A stretch of 64,000 nt of DNA from Planctomycetaceae bacterium (lineage in GTDB: Bacteria > Planctomycetota > Phycisphaerae > SM23-33). Of this stretch, positions 16,602 through 25,691 are shown one piece after another. Both the position numbers and the translations under genes were made by a program. The stretch's first letter is position 1. Each line of letters starts with the position of its first letter. The notes under the pieces are model-generated. The model did not search any database, was not told where the DNA came from, and was given only the letters and a program-made list of their open reading frames with translations. The stretch spans positions 161,839 to 225,838 of the forward strand of contig JBDKTA010000044.1 of NCBI GenBank assembly GCA_039680605.1. Direction: 5' to 3'.

Positions 16602-17681
16602 CTACAGTCCGCACATCGTGCGCAGGTGCTCGACCATGTACTTGAAGTTCTCCCACTTGGCGTCCGGCGGGATCAGGTGGTCGAAGCCGACGATGTACCC
16701 GCCTGCGGCCAGCATGCGGCTGGCGCGGTCGAGCTCGACATGCACTTCCTTCTTGCCCTTGGCCAGGGCGTTCTTGTCCAGCCCGCCCAGGATGCCCAGC
16801 TTGGGATAGAGCCTGCGGTACTCGCAGATGTCGTTGCCGGCCTGCACTTCGAATGGGAAGAACGCGTTGAGACCGTGCCGCATCATCAGCGGCACCAGCT
16901 CCTTCACGTCGCCGTCGGAGTCGACCGAGACGATCGCCACGCCGCGGCGCTTCGCGAAGGCCGCGATGCGGTCGTAGTGCGGCATCATGAACTCCTCGGT
17001 CATCTTCATCGAGATCAGCGAGCCCTGCTTGCCCGACATGTCTTCCCAGATGTGGATATGGTCGATCTGGATGTGCTCGGCCGCGGCTTCGTACATCGCC
17101 AACCAGAGGTCCACGTACGTCTTCATGATGTCATGCACCAGGTCGGGCATGTCGTAGAAGGCGATCAGCAGCTCCTCGGCGCCCATCATGTCGCGGGCAG
17201 TGCCGAAGACGCCCCAGCCGGGGTTGCCGATCTGAATGGGCAGGTCCTTCGTGGCCGCGTCTTTCGCCCAGGCGGCCACGCTGGCGGTGCGCAGGGCGAT
17301 CTGCGGCTGGAGGCGCTCGGCCTTGTACTGGTTCCAGTCGTCCCAATTGCGCACGGGGTGGGCGACCCAGTCGGGCATGGACATGCCGTCGCGGCGATTG
17401 CGCGTCGTGATGCCTCGCCAGTCGATAGCCGTGATGAACTCGTCGGTCTCCGAGATCACCTTGTACTCGAAGTGCGGAAAGGGCCCGTACTCGACGGGGA
17501 TGCCATGGAAGAACGGTTCGAAGCCGAAATACTCGAAGACATTCAGATCGGCGATGCCGGACTCTTTCTTCCAGCGATCGACCGTCTGCCCCCAGGGCCA
17601 GAACCCCAGCCAGCACGGAAATGGCGCCCGATCGGTCTTCTCGCACAGCAGCGTCTTGATGATGCGTTCGCGGTGGGTCAT
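16602..17681 (-). CDS. Uroporphyrinogen-decarboxylase-like (URO-D superfamily) protein
   Basis: 359 residues starting MTHRERIIKTLLCEKTDRAP, the typical opening of MtaA/URO-D-like proteins (N-terminal helix then RxP). Later segments IQIDHIHIWEDMSGKQGSLI and ILGGLDKNALAKGKKEV match strands and helices of the URO-D barrel. Family members decarboxylate uroporphyrinogen or transfer methyl groups with a corrinoid partner; neither partner genes nor haem genes are nearby. GAGGAG lies 7 bases before the ATG. Its last 25 codons are repeated at 14668-14746. Function unknown; it is more distant from the 5325 paralogue than from generic planctomycete members. Confidence 0.8.
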   Translation of the reverse strand: MTHRERIIKTLLCEKTDRAPFPCWLGFWPWGQTVDRWKKESGIADLNVFEYFGFEPFFHGIPVEYGPFPHFEYKVISETDEFITAIDWRGITTRNRRDGMSMPDWVAHPVRNWDDWNQYKAERLQPQIALRTASVAAWAKDAATKDLPIQIGNPGWGVFGTARDMMGAEELLIAFYDMPDLVHDIMKTYVDLWLAMYEAAAEHIQIDHIHIWEDMSGKQGSLISMKMTEEFMMPHYDRIAAFAKRRGVAIVSVDSDGDVKELVPLMMRHGLNAFFPFEVQAGNDICEYRRLYPKLGILGGLDKNALAKGKKEVHVELDRASRMLAAGGYIVGFDHLIPPDAKWENFKYMVEHLRTMCGL

Positions 17682-17780
17682 GGTCGCTCCTCTATGGCGT
17701 CAAGGCGACGGCCTTGGCCGGCCGGGGAAGATAGCAGATGCCCATGTCGCAGTCAAAGGGCAGATAGCAGGGAAGGGGGT

Positions 17781-18899
17781 TCAGGAGATCGGCGCGGACA
17801 AAGCTGGACGTTTTCGGCGTCGCCGGGCTCGCCTGTCCAGGGCCTCGCGGGCATAGGCGACCAGTTCGGCGGCCCGGCAGGGGGCGGTATGGCGTTCCAA
17901 CACTCGCTGCCGGGCGCGGGCGGCCAGTCGCCGCCGGTCGGTCTCGCTGGTGGTGCGGAGGTGTTCGACCACGTCGTTGCTGCGCCGGGCGACCAGCAGC
18001 TCTTCGCCGGGGACAAAGAAGTCCTCCAGGCCGGGCCAATAGTCGCTGATGACCGCGGTCCCGCAGGCGGCGGCCTCGAACAACCGCACCGAGGGGCTCC
18101 AACCGGCGCGGCGCATCTGGCGGCGGGTGATGTTGAGGGCGTATCGCTGACGGTTGTAGAACGCCGCGTGCTTGTCGGGCGAGAGGTGCTCGATACGCTG
18201 GACGTTGCCGGGCCAGCGGATCTGCGGCGGGTACTGAGGCCCGGCGACGACGAATCGCCCCTGGTCCCACGCCCGTGCCGGTCGGCAGAGCAGTCGCTCC
18301 AGCGCCGGTTGGCGGTCGAGGCTGTACGTGCCGAGGTACGCCAGGTCCCATCGCGGTCGGCAGGGACGCGGGCGGTAGAGGGTTTCGTCGACGCAGCAAT
18401 AGAGCGGCCGCGCCGCGGGGCTGCCCCAGTGCTGTTCCAGTCGCGTCAGAGTCGGTCCGCCGGTGAAGGAGAGGTACAGGTCGTAGCGGGGGATCTGCCG
18501 CGGCGAGAGGTATTCGCACCGGTCGCCGGCCAGCAGGTCCAGCGTCACGGGGGTGTCGAGATCGTAAAACGCCGTCGCGCCTCGGGCGGTGCGCAAGACC
18601 CATTGGCCCACCGAGGCGCCGCGGGGCACGTAGGAGCCGACGATCGCCAGGTCGCTGTCAGCGAGTTCCGCGGCGAACCGGTCGCGCAGATCGTCCAGGC
18701 TGCGGTAGAGTTGCGTGCGCCCGAAGGGCGGATTCGGCATGTCGCGATTGGCGGCGTACCAGGGCACGTCGCGCTCGAGGAAGAGCACGTCGTGCCCCTC
18801 GGCCGCCAGGCAACGCATCAGACCGCGAAAGTTCGTGGCATGCCCGTTGCCCCAGGAACTGGTGACCGACAGACCCAGGATCGTGATCTTGAGCTTCAT
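17781..18899 (-). CDS. CgeB-like glycosyltransferase
   Basis: 372 residues. The N-terminal Rossmann half starts MKLKITILGLSVTSSWGNGH. The C-terminal half has WSPSVRLFEAAACGTAVISD and WPGLEDFFVPGEELLVAR, the signature of CgeB-type (GT-B fold, Glyco_trans_1_2) transferases, where the first Glu contacts the nucleotide sugar. It is probably cytoplasmic and adds a sugar to a growing glycan. Its ATG overlaps the UDP-glucose dehydrogenase stop (ATGA at 18896), so it is the last gene of the long glycan operon. Two similar transferases lie upstream in the operon. Donor and acceptor are not predictable. Confidence 0.85.
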   Translation of the reverse strand: MKLKITILGLSVTSSWGNGHATNFRGLMRCLAAEGHDVLFLERDVPWYAANRDMPNPPFGRTQLYRSLDDLRDRFAAELADSDLAIVGSYVPRGASVGQWVLRTARGATAFYDLDTPVTLDLLAGDRCEYLSPRQIPRYDLYLSFTGGPTLTRLEQHWGSPAARPLYCCVDETLYRPRPCRPRWDLAYLGTYSLDRQPALERLLCRPARAWDQGRFVVAGPQYPPQIRWPGNVQRIEHLSPDKHAAFYNRQRYALNITRRQMRRAGWSPSVRLFEAAACGTAVISDYWPGLEDFFVPGEELLVARRSNDVVEHLRTTSETDRRRLAARARQRVLERHTAPCRAAELVAYAREALDRRARRRRKRPALSAPIS

Positions 18900-20308
18900 G
18901 CCGGGGCGCCTTTGTCGCTGGAGGTCGCAGTGGCCGCCGCGCGTGTGCGTGCCGGGGCGGGTTTCTCCTGCCGCCGCCGCGGGGCCCGTCCGTTGCCCTG
19001 GCGGGGCGGTCGTCCGATCGAGTGGTACTCGATCCCCTCGGCGGCGACGCATGCGGGATCGAACATGTTGCGTCCGTCGAAGATGATCGGCGTCCGCAGG
19101 TGTCGGCGGAGCAGGGCGAAATCGGGTTTGAGGAACTCCTGCCATTCGGTGCAGATGACCAGGGCGTCGGCGCGCGTGACGACTTCGTAGAGGTTGTCGG
19201 CGAAGAGCATCCGGGGTTCATCGCCCATGGCGGCCTTGGCGTTGGCCTCGGCGACGGGGTCGTAGCATTGCACATGCGCTCCGGCGCGCAGGAGCATGCG
19301 GGCGGTCTGCAGCGCGGGGGCCTGTCGCACGTCGTCGGTCTGAGGTTTGAAGGCCAGCCCCCACATCGCCAGGCGTTTTCCGCGGAGATTGCGTCCCATG
19401 CGGGCGAAGATGATCTCGGCCAGCACGCTTTTCTGGCGTTCATTGCGGCGGTGAACGCTGGTGAGGATTTCGGCCTTGGCCCCGGCGGCGCGGGCGACCT
19501 GGATCAGGGCCTGGACGTCCTTGGGAAAGCAACTGCCCCCGTACCCGATACCGGGCTTGAGGAACTCGCGCCCGATTCGGTGGTCGCGCCCCATACCCTC
19601 GCACACGTCGCCGACGTCCACGCCGGTGTGCGAGCAGATGTCGGCGATCTCGTTGATGTAGCTGATGCGCGTCGCCAGGAACGCGTTGGAAGCGTACTTG
19701 ACCATCTCCGCCGCCGGGCGCGACAGGGTCAGGATCGCCTCGCCGGGCACCAGCGTGCGGTAAAGCCTGCGCAGGACCGCGGCCACGCGCGGTTTGTCGC
19801 AGCCGATCACCACGCGGTCGGGGTGCAGGAAGTCTTCGACGGCCGCTCCCTCGCGCAGAAACTCGGGGTTCGACACGACCTCCATCTTCACCTTCGTGAG
19901 GCGTTCGATCTGCTGCTGCACGGCCAGCCCGGTCCCGACGGGCACGGTGGACTTGATGACCACGATCTTGCTCGAGCGGGCGCAGGCGGCGATATCGGCG
20001 GCGGCCTGCATCACCGCCGACAGGTCCGCCTGCCCGTTCTCACGCGGCGGCGTGCCTACCGCCATGAAGACGACGCGCCCGTGGCGGATGGCGGCCGCCG
20101 AATCGTCGGTGAACGACAGGCAGCCGCTATCGAGTCCGGCGCGGAGCAGTTCGGCCAGACCCGGTTCGTAGAAACAGCTTCGGGCCTGCCGCAGCATGCG
20201 GATCTTGTCGCTGTCGATGTCGAGCCCGACGACGCGATGTCCGGCCTTGGCGAAACACGCCGCCGCTACCAGCCCCACGTACCCGGTGCCGATCACGGTG
20301 ATCTTCAT
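18896..20308 (-). CDS. ugd: UDP-glucose 6-dehydrogenase
   Basis: 470 residues. It oxidises UDP-glucose to UDP-glucuronate with two NAD+. The N-terminal NAD site is GTGYVGLVAAACFAKAGH. The conserved Lys204 lies in EMVKYASNAFLA and the catalytic Cys260 in GYGGSCFPKD. The C-terminal domain carries WGLAFKPQTDD. After residue ~435 comes an extra basic, Ala-rich tail absent from typical 435-440-residue enzymes. GGAGG lies 6 bases before the ATG. It overlaps the following transferase and the preceding UDP-xylose synthase gene by 4 bases each, matching the pathway order UDP-glucose to UDP-glucuronate to UDP-xylose. Confidence 0.95.
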   Translation of the reverse strand: MKITVIGTGYVGLVAAACFAKAGHRVVGLDIDSDKIRMLRQARSCFYEPGLAELLRAGLDSGCLSFTDDSAAAIRHGRVVFMAVGTPPRENGQADLSAVMQAAADIAACARSSKIVVIKSTVPVGTGLAVQQQIERLTKVKMEVVSNPEFLREGAAVEDFLHPDRVVIGCDKPRVAAVLRRLYRTLVPGEAILTLSRPAAEMVKYASNAFLATRISYINEIADICSHTGVDVGDVCEGMGRDHRIGREFLKPGIGYGGSCFPKDVQALIQVARAAGAKAEILTSVHRRNERQKSVLAEIIFARMGRNLRGKRLAMWGLAFKPQTDDVRQAPALQTARMLLRAGAHVQCYDPVAEANAKAAMGDEPRMLFADNLYEVVTRADALVICTEWQEFLKPDFALLRRHLRTPIIFDGRNMFDPACVAAEGIEYHSIGRPPRQGNGRAPRRRQEKPAPARTRAAATATSSDKGAPA

Positions 20309-21270
20309 GGTCTGCCTCCCGCAATCACCGGCGCGCTTTCCTTCAGGACGCTCTGGAAATAGGCCGCCGTGGCCGCCAGACCCTCTTCGCGCTGGACGCG
20401 CGGCTGCCAGAGCAGCACCTTCTGGGCCAGCGAGATGTCGGGCCGGCGCTGGCGCGGGTCGTCGTCGGGAATGGGGGTGAAGACGATCTCGCTGCCGCTG
20501 TCGAGCAGGGCGATGATCTCGTGCGCCAGTTCGAGGATCGTCACCTCGTTGGGATTTCCGATGTTCACCGGACCGGTGTAGTCGGTCGCCACCAGGCGCA
20601 GCAGACCGTCGACCTGGTCGTCGATGTAGCAAAAGCTGCGCGTCTGGCTGCCGTCGCCCTGCACGGTGAGCGTCTGGCCGGCCAGCGCCTGGACGATGAA
20701 CGTGCTGACGACGCGCCCGTCGTCGGCGCGCATGCGCGGACCGTACGTGTTGAAGATGCGCGCCAGCCGCGTCGGGATGGCGTATCGGCGGTGGTACGCC
20801 ATGATCAGCGCCTCGGCGAAACGCTTGCCCTCGTCATAGACGCTGCGCGAGCCGATCGGGTTGACGTGCCCCCAGTACCCCTCCTGCTGGGGGTGCTCCT
20901 GCGGGTCGCCGTAGACTTCGCTGGTCGAGGTGTGCAGGAACACCGTCTTCTTCCGCCGCGCCAACTCCAGCATGTTGCGAACCCCGCGGCTGCACACGTC
21001 CAGGATCTCCACCCCCAGCGGGCCGAAGTCCACCGGGCTGGCCGGGCACGCCAGGTCGCAGATCAGGTCCAGCGATCCCGGAACGTCCAGCGGCGACGTG
21101 ATGTCGTGATGGATGAACTCGAACCCGTCATGCTCGCTGAGCCACTCGATGTTCCCGTGGCTGCCGGTGCAGAAGTTGTCCACGCCGATGACGCTATGGC
21201 CTTGCTCGAGGTACCGTCTGGCCAGATGACAGCCGATAAACCCCGCCGCCCCGCTGATGAGAACCTTCAT
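20305..21270 (-). CDS. uxs: UDP-glucuronate decarboxylase (UDP-xylose synthase)
   Basis: 321 residues, an extended short-chain dehydrogenase. It has GAAGFIGCHLARRYLEQGH at residues 7-25 (NAD binding), TSTSEVYGDP (catalytic Thr/Ser), and Tyr145-Lys149 in SRSVYDEGKR, the stretch typical of Uxs enzymes. Also typical are the WGHVNPIG segment and GPRMRADDGRVVSTFI. The reaction converts UDP-glucuronate to UDP-xylose with internal NAD recycling. It is coupled to ugd by an ATGA overlap, so substrate supply and use are linked. An AAGGGGGG site precedes the ATG. Confidence 0.93.
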   Translation of the reverse strand: MKVLISGAAGFIGCHLARRYLEQGHSVIGVDNFCTGSHGNIEWLSEHDGFEFIHHDITSPLDVPGSLDLICDLACPASPVDFGPLGVEILDVCSRGVRNMLELARRKKTVFLHTSTSEVYGDPQEHPQQEGYWGHVNPIGSRSVYDEGKRFAEALIMAYHRRYAIPTRLARIFNTYGPRMRADDGRVVSTFIVQALAGQTLTVQGDGSQTRSFCYIDDQVDGLLRLVATDYTGPVNIGNPNEVTILELAHEIIALLDSGSEIVFTPIPDDDPRQRRPDISLAQKVLLWQPRVQREEGLAATAAYFQSVLKESAPVIAGGRP

Positions 21271-21309
21271 GATCTAACCCCCCTTGCTATATAGCCGCTG
21301 AGGTCGCCT

Positions 21310-22410
21310 TCACGCATGCACCGGCGAGGCCGTCGCGGCCGCCCCGCGCAGCAGCTTGTCCAGCACGGCGGCGCGGTGCTGGTAGGTGTGCTGGGCTCGC
21401 ACGCGCTCCAATGCGGCGTTGCCGATCTGCCGCGCCGCCTCCGGCGTGAGCGATTCGACCCATTGGGCCACTTCCTGTCCGTCGCGGGCAACGAGGATCT
21501 CCTTGCCCGGTTCGAAGAAGTGGTCGATGCCTTCCCAGTCGTCGCTGATCAGGCACGCCGCGGCGCCGGCGGCTTCGAAGACCCGCGTCGCCGGCGAGTA
21601 GCCGTACGCCGCCATGCTCTGACGGCTGATGTTGAGCACGGCGGTGGCCGAGCAGTTGACGGCATTGTGATCGCGCGTGTACACGTGGGCGAGGCGTCGG
21701 ACGTTGGTCGGCATGGGCTTGTCGTGCCATCCGCTGCCGCCGATCAGGAACGTGCGCTGCGGGAGCATCGCCGCGGGGCGCAGGAAGAACTCCTCCACCC
21801 GCGCCTCGCGGTCGGGAAGGCGGTTGCCGATGAAGCTCAGATCGGCGGCGTACTGCTGCTGCCGCTGCGTCGGGTGGTGCGTCTGCAGGTCGACGCCGTT
21901 GTAGATCGCCGCGCAGCGCCGGGCGCCCCAGCGCCGGTACGCCCGCGCGACCGGTTCGCCCCCGCCGTAGGTCAGGATCAGATCATAGCGCCCGATCAAC
22001 GTGGCGAACGGATCGTCCCCGTCGGCTTCGAGGCGGTCGAGCGTCGCCGGGGCGTCGACGTCCCAGAAGATCTTCATCGCCGTGGTGCGCAGGTCCGGCA
22101 CGGCCGCCTCGAGCAGGTCGTCGAACGCGCCCACGCCGCTGGCCTTAATGATCACGTCGGCGCTGCGCGCCTCGTCCAGGCAGCGCCGCACTGCCGATTC
22201 GTCGACGGATGAATACACCACCACGCGCGCCCATGAAGGGTCGGGGATGTCGCGGTGCTGCTGGCGGTCCAGCGCATCCGATTCGTAAAACGTCGTGCGG
22301 TGGCCGTACTGGTTCAGGGCCTTGATGATCCCGCGGTAGTACGTGGCGGCCCCGTTCCAGTAGGCCGAAACCAGGCTCGATCCGAACATTGCAGTGCCCA
22401 GCGACTTCAT
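21310..22410 (-). CDS. CgeB-like glycosyltransferase
   Basis: 366 residues with the same GT-B layout as the transferase at 17781. The N-terminal half begins MKSLGTAMFGSSLVSAYWNG, and the donor-binding half has YGYSPATRVFEAAGAAACLI and WEGIDHFFEPGKEILVARDG. In planctomycetes such genes cluster with sugar-nucleotide enzymes of surface-glycan loci. The start overlaps the preceding gene's stop (ATGA at 22407). A 39-bp gap separates it from the UDP-xylose synthase gene. It is probably a paralogue of the 17781 gene with different specificity, given the low identity outside the core motifs. Confidence 0.85.
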   Translation of the reverse strand: MKSLGTAMFGSSLVSAYWNGAATYYRGIIKALNQYGHRTTFYESDALDRQQHRDIPDPSWARVVVYSSVDESAVRRCLDEARSADVIIKASGVGAFDDLLEAAVPDLRTTAMKIFWDVDAPATLDRLEADGDDPFATLIGRYDLILTYGGGEPVARAYRRWGARRCAAIYNGVDLQTHHPTQRQQQYAADLSFIGNRLPDREARVEEFFLRPAAMLPQRTFLIGGSGWHDKPMPTNVRRLAHVYTRDHNAVNCSATAVLNISRQSMAAYGYSPATRVFEAAGAAACLISDDWEGIDHFFEPGKEILVARDGQEVAQWVESLTPEAARQIGNAALERVRAQHTYQHRAAVLDKLLRGAAATASPVHA

Positions 22411-23549
22411 GATGCCACCTCGGCCAGTCCGCAGCCGGCGGTGCGACCGGCGCTGTCCTTGAGACTGTTGTAGATGTCGAGCAGTTCGTCCACGCGGTGG
22501 GCGCAGGTGTGACGCGCGAGGATGGTCGCGCGGCCGTGGGCGGCCAGGGCGGCGGCCAGAGCCTTGTCTGACAGCAGCAGGCGCATCGCCCGCGTCATCT
22601 CCCGCCCGTCGGCGACGCCGAGATAATCCTCCCTGCCGTGAAAGAGATTTTCGGTGTCGCGCCACGGGGCGCAGATCAGCGGCAGGCCGCACGCCAGGGC
22701 CTCGAAGACGCGGATGGTCGGGATGCCCGGCAGGGCGGCGGCGTACGGGCGGCGGGGGATGTGTACCGTCATGCGGTAACGTGCCATCACGCGCGGGGCC
22801 TCGAAGTTGGGCAGGTACCCGCCATACTGGATCCCCGCCCGCTCCAGCGCCGCCAGCGCCTGCGAAGGGTACCGCACGCCGTAGACCTTCGCCCGCAGAC
22901 CCAGCGACTGCACCGGACCGAGCAGAAACTCCATCAACTCGGCCGTGCGCTCGTCGTCGCCCCAGTTGCCGATCCAGACCAGGTCGCCCAGCAGGCGCGG
23001 CGGTTGCCGCGGCGGGTGGAACAGTCTCACGTCGGCGGCTTCATGCCAGACCCACGCGCGGTCGGTCCAGCGGCGGCGCAGGTACAGGTCGCGGATGACG
23101 CGCCCGAACGCCAGCACGCCGTCGTAGTTGGACAGGTCCAGTTGCGCCAGGGCGTCGCGGTCGGAGGCGGCGCGGTGGTGCGTGTCGTGAAACAGCAGGC
23201 GAAAGTTCCCGCCGCGGCGAAGACGCCCCAGGGCGGCTATCAGTTCCGGATCGTTCCACTCATGCACGATGACCAGGTCGGCCCCGTCGACCAGCGCGGC
23301 GGCGCGCCGCACGACGTTGCCGCGGCGATAGCGCGTGCTCTTGAGCGTCGGATAGGCGGCGCGCATGGCCGCCACGGCCGCCGGACCGGCGTCAGCGAGC
23401 AGGTTCGCCAGGCTCCAGTTATCCGCCGGCTCGCAGACGCGCACGCGGTGTCCGCGCGAGATCAGCTCGGCCGCAACGCCTCTGAGAAAATGCGCGTTGC
23501 CGTGATTCCAGTCCGACAGCAGTGAATGATAAAACATCACAATACGCAT
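22407..23549 (-). CDS. CgeB-like glycosyltransferase
   Basis: 380 residues, GT-B fold. The opening MRIVMFYHSLLSDWNHGNAH and the donor site PGIPTIRVFEALACGLPLIC, then WRDTENLFHGREDYLGVAD, mark it as the third CgeB-like transferase of the operon. Between them, FHDTHHRAASDRDA and WIGNWGDDERTAELMEFLLG are typical of this subgroup. It overlaps the upstream GT4 gene by 13 bp and the downstream CgeB-like gene by 4 bp. Likely cytoplasmic. Specificity unknown. Confidence 0.85.
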   Translation of the reverse strand: MRIVMFYHSLLSDWNHGNAHFLRGVAAELISRGHRVRVCEPADNWSLANLLADAGPAAVAAMRAAYPTLKSTRYRRGNVVRRAAALVDGADLVIVHEWNDPELIAALGRLRRGGNFRLLFHDTHHRAASDRDALAQLDLSNYDGVLAFGRVIRDLYLRRRWTDRAWVWHEAADVRLFHPPRQPPRLLGDLVWIGNWGDDERTAELMEFLLGPVQSLGLRAKVYGVRYPSQALAALERAGIQYGGYLPNFEAPRVMARYRMTVHIPRRPYAAALPGIPTIRVFEALACGLPLICAPWRDTENLFHGREDYLGVADGREMTRAMRLLLSDKALAAALAAHGRATILARHTCAHRVDELLDIYNSLKDSAGRTAGCGLAEVAS

Positions 23550-24655
23550 GAGTGCTCCTGGTGGCTGGGGACGCAGACCAGGCGCCCCTGCAGCAGGCGG
23601 CGGTACAACGCCAGGTACGACAGCGCCATGCGGACGGCCGTGAATCGCCGCGCCCTCGCCCGCGCCAGGCGCGACAGCGTCACGCGCAGCGGCTCTTCTC
23701 CCAGAACGCGGTCGATGGCATAGGCCAGGGCAGTGTCGTCGGCCGGCGGCACGAAAATGGCCGATTGCCCCCAGACCTCGCGCAGCGAGCGGATGTCGCC
23801 CAGGATCAGCGCACAGCCGCGCATCGCCGCCTCCAGGGCCGTCAGACCGAACGGCTCGTACCGGGCGGGCAAGACATAGACCGCCGCGCGGGCCATCCAC
23901 GACAGCAGGTCGGTTCGATCGAGTGGCCCCAGGCACCGCACGCCGTCGACGCGCCCGTCGCGCGTGGCGGCGGGGTGATCGACCGCTCCGGCCAGGTACA
24001 CCGGCCAGGTCAGCATGCTGGCGGCCTTGGCCAGGGCGGCGGCGTTCTTGGCTTCGTCCCACAATCGCCCGGCCGAAAGGGCCAGCAGTTCCTTGCCGGC
24101 GTCGCCGGCGACCGCGCCATCGGCGGCCAGACCGTTATAGATGACCCTGGCCGGCGGCAGGGGCCCGTAGTGGCGGCGGAGCTGCGAGAGCATCGTCAGC
24201 GTGGGGGCTACCAGCACGTCGGCGGCTTGCACGCCCTGTCGCACTTTTTCGGCGTAGTCGCGCCAGCGGGCAGGGGCGGGTTGACCTTTGACCGCCTGCC
24301 ACCACGACAGCACGCACGAGTGCCCGACGACGACGACGGGCCTCTGCCAGGGCAGCGAGGTGTTGCAGTAGTGGTTGAGGTGTACCACGTCCGGGGCGGT
24401 CTGGGCTGCGACGCCCAGCAGCCACTGCCCGCAGCGCTCGACGTCGTCCCACGGGTCGTCCATCCACTCGAGCTTGAACTGCCTGCATCGCAGTCGCACG
24501 CCCTTGATCGCCGCGGCGGATTCCTGCGCGGCGGTGGGGGGCGGGCCCATCGCGGCCAGCACCACCTCGTGCCCGCGAGCGGCGAACTGAGCGGACAGTT
24601 CGATACTGTAGGTCCAGACGCCGCCGACGGTGTCGGTGCTCATCAGGATTCGCAT
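23537..24655 (-). CDS. GT4-family glycosyltransferase
   Basis: 372 residues. The N-terminal half starts with MRILMSTDTVGGVWTYSIEL, where the Gly-rich loop after the first strand binds the acceptor side. The C-terminal half has the GT4 E-x7-E signature in YEPFGLTALEAAMRGCALIL. It resembles glycogen-synthase-like and trehalose-type GT4 enzymes in its VVHLNHY segment but lacks evidence for a specific one. It starts 10 bases after the dehydrogenase stop, so it is in the same transcript. Retaining transfer of a hexose or uronate to a polysaccharide or lipid-linked glycan is the family norm. Confidence 0.88.
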   Translation of the reverse strand: MRILMSTDTVGGVWTYSIELSAQFAARGHEVVLAAMGPPPTAAQESAAAIKGVRLRCRQFKLEWMDDPWDDVERCGQWLLGVAAQTAPDVVHLNHYCNTSLPWQRPVVVVGHSCVLSWWQAVKGQPAPARWRDYAEKVRQGVQAADVLVAPTLTMLSQLRRHYGPLPPARVIYNGLAADGAVAGDAGKELLALSAGRLWDEAKNAAALAKAASMLTWPVYLAGAVDHPAATRDGRVDGVRCLGPLDRTDLLSWMARAAVYVLPARYEPFGLTALEAAMRGCALILGDIRSLREVWGQSAIFVPPADDTALAYAIDRVLGEEPLRVTLSRLARARARRFTAVRMALSYLALYRRLLQGRLVCVPSHQEHSCVL

Positions 24656-24665
24656 CGGGTCCTCC

Positions 24666-25691
24666 TCACTGATCCTTCATCATCACCAGCGCCTTGACGA
24701 ATCCGTCACTGTGCTGGGCCGCCAGCGACAACGCCTCGCCCAGGCTCGACAGCGGAAACACGTGCGTCAGCAGGGGCGTCACGTCCAGCTTGCCCTGCTG
24801 CAGCAGGGCCACCGCCTTGCGGATGCCGGCGACTGAAACCTCCACCTGACGCTCATGGGCGTTGATGACGTCCAACCCGCGCCAGTTCCATAACTGCATG
24901 TTCACCTGCCGCGGACCGTCCTGGTGATACCCCGCCACCACCAGCCGCCCGCGGACGCCCGTCAGCTCGCCCGCCAGGTCCAGCGGCCACTGGTATCCCG
25001 CGGCCTCGATCGTCACGTCGCAGAAGCGCCCGCCGGTGAGGTCCTTGACGCGTTCGATGATCGTGGCGTGGTCGAGCATGGGTACCACTTCGGCGGCTCC
25101 CATCTGGCGCGCCAGATCGAGCGAGAACTCGCGCCTCGCGACGGCGATTACGCGGGCGCCGTGCATCGACGCCAGCCGCACCATCAGCGCCCCGAGGAAC
25201 CCCACGCCGATCACCGCCACCGTCTGGCCGGCCTGAATGCCGCAGCGGTCGAAGATCGTCATCGCGCAGCCCAGGGGTTCGCCGGGGACAGGCATATGAT
25301 CAAGCTGCCTGGGCAGCGGCACCACCTTTTCGTGATCCGCCACGTCGTACTGCGCATAGGCATGATCGCTGAGCATCGCCACGCGTTGACCGACGGCCAA
25401 CGCGTCCGCGCTGCTTCCCAGAGAGACGATCGTGCCCCAGCCCTCGTGCCCGAGTTGTCCGGGCTGCATCGGATAATTGAACCAGGGCCGCCCCAGCCAC
25501 GGCGGCAGATTGGACGCGCAAACGCCGCAACCCTCCAGCCGCACGAGTACCTGACCGGCATCGGGTTTGGGAACCGTCACCTGCTGCAGTTCGACCTTGC
25601 CCGGGCTCTGGATCACGGCAGCCATCATCACCGCCGGAACCGGCGCCGGCGAGCGGGTGCCGCGGGGTGGGCTCTGTGTGCGGGTCATCAT
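24666..25691 (-). CDS. Zinc-type alcohol/sugar dehydrogenase (MDR family)
   Basis: 341 residues. The GroES-like half has catalytic zinc ligands in GCGVCASNLP (Cys) and GQLGHEGWG (His-Glu). The lobe with four structural-zinc cysteines is missing. The NAD(P) site is VIGVGFLGALMVRLASMHGA. Such proteins oxidise sugar alcohols or amino-sugar intermediates. In this glycan operon it may act on a sugar-nucleotide-derived compound or a myo-inositol-like substrate. The ATG overlaps the upstream fusion gene stop (ATGA at 25688). It is distantly related to the dehydrogenase at 29662. Confidence 0.82.
   Translation of the reverse strand: MMTRTQSPPRGTRSPAPVPAVMMAAVIQSPGKVELQQVTVPKPDAGQVLVRLEGCGVCASNLPPWLGRPWFNYPMQPGQLGHEGWGTIVSLGSSADALAVGQRVAMLSDHAYAQYDVADHEKVVPLPRQLDHMPVPGEPLGCAMTIFDRCGIQAGQTVAVIGVGFLGALMVRLASMHGARVIAVARREFSLDLARQMGAAEVVPMLDHATIIERVKDLTGGRFCDVTIEAAGYQWPLDLAGELTGVRGRLVVAGYHQDGPRQVNMQLWNWRGLDVINAHERQVEVSVAGIRKAVALLQQGKLDVTPLLTHVFPLSSLGEALSLAAQHSDGFVKALVMMKDQ

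Noticed and set aside
16368..19190. A 940-codon plus-strand open frame
   Set aside because: It runs antisense through three real genes (URO-D-like, glycosyltransferase, ugd). Composition is that of a GC shadow.
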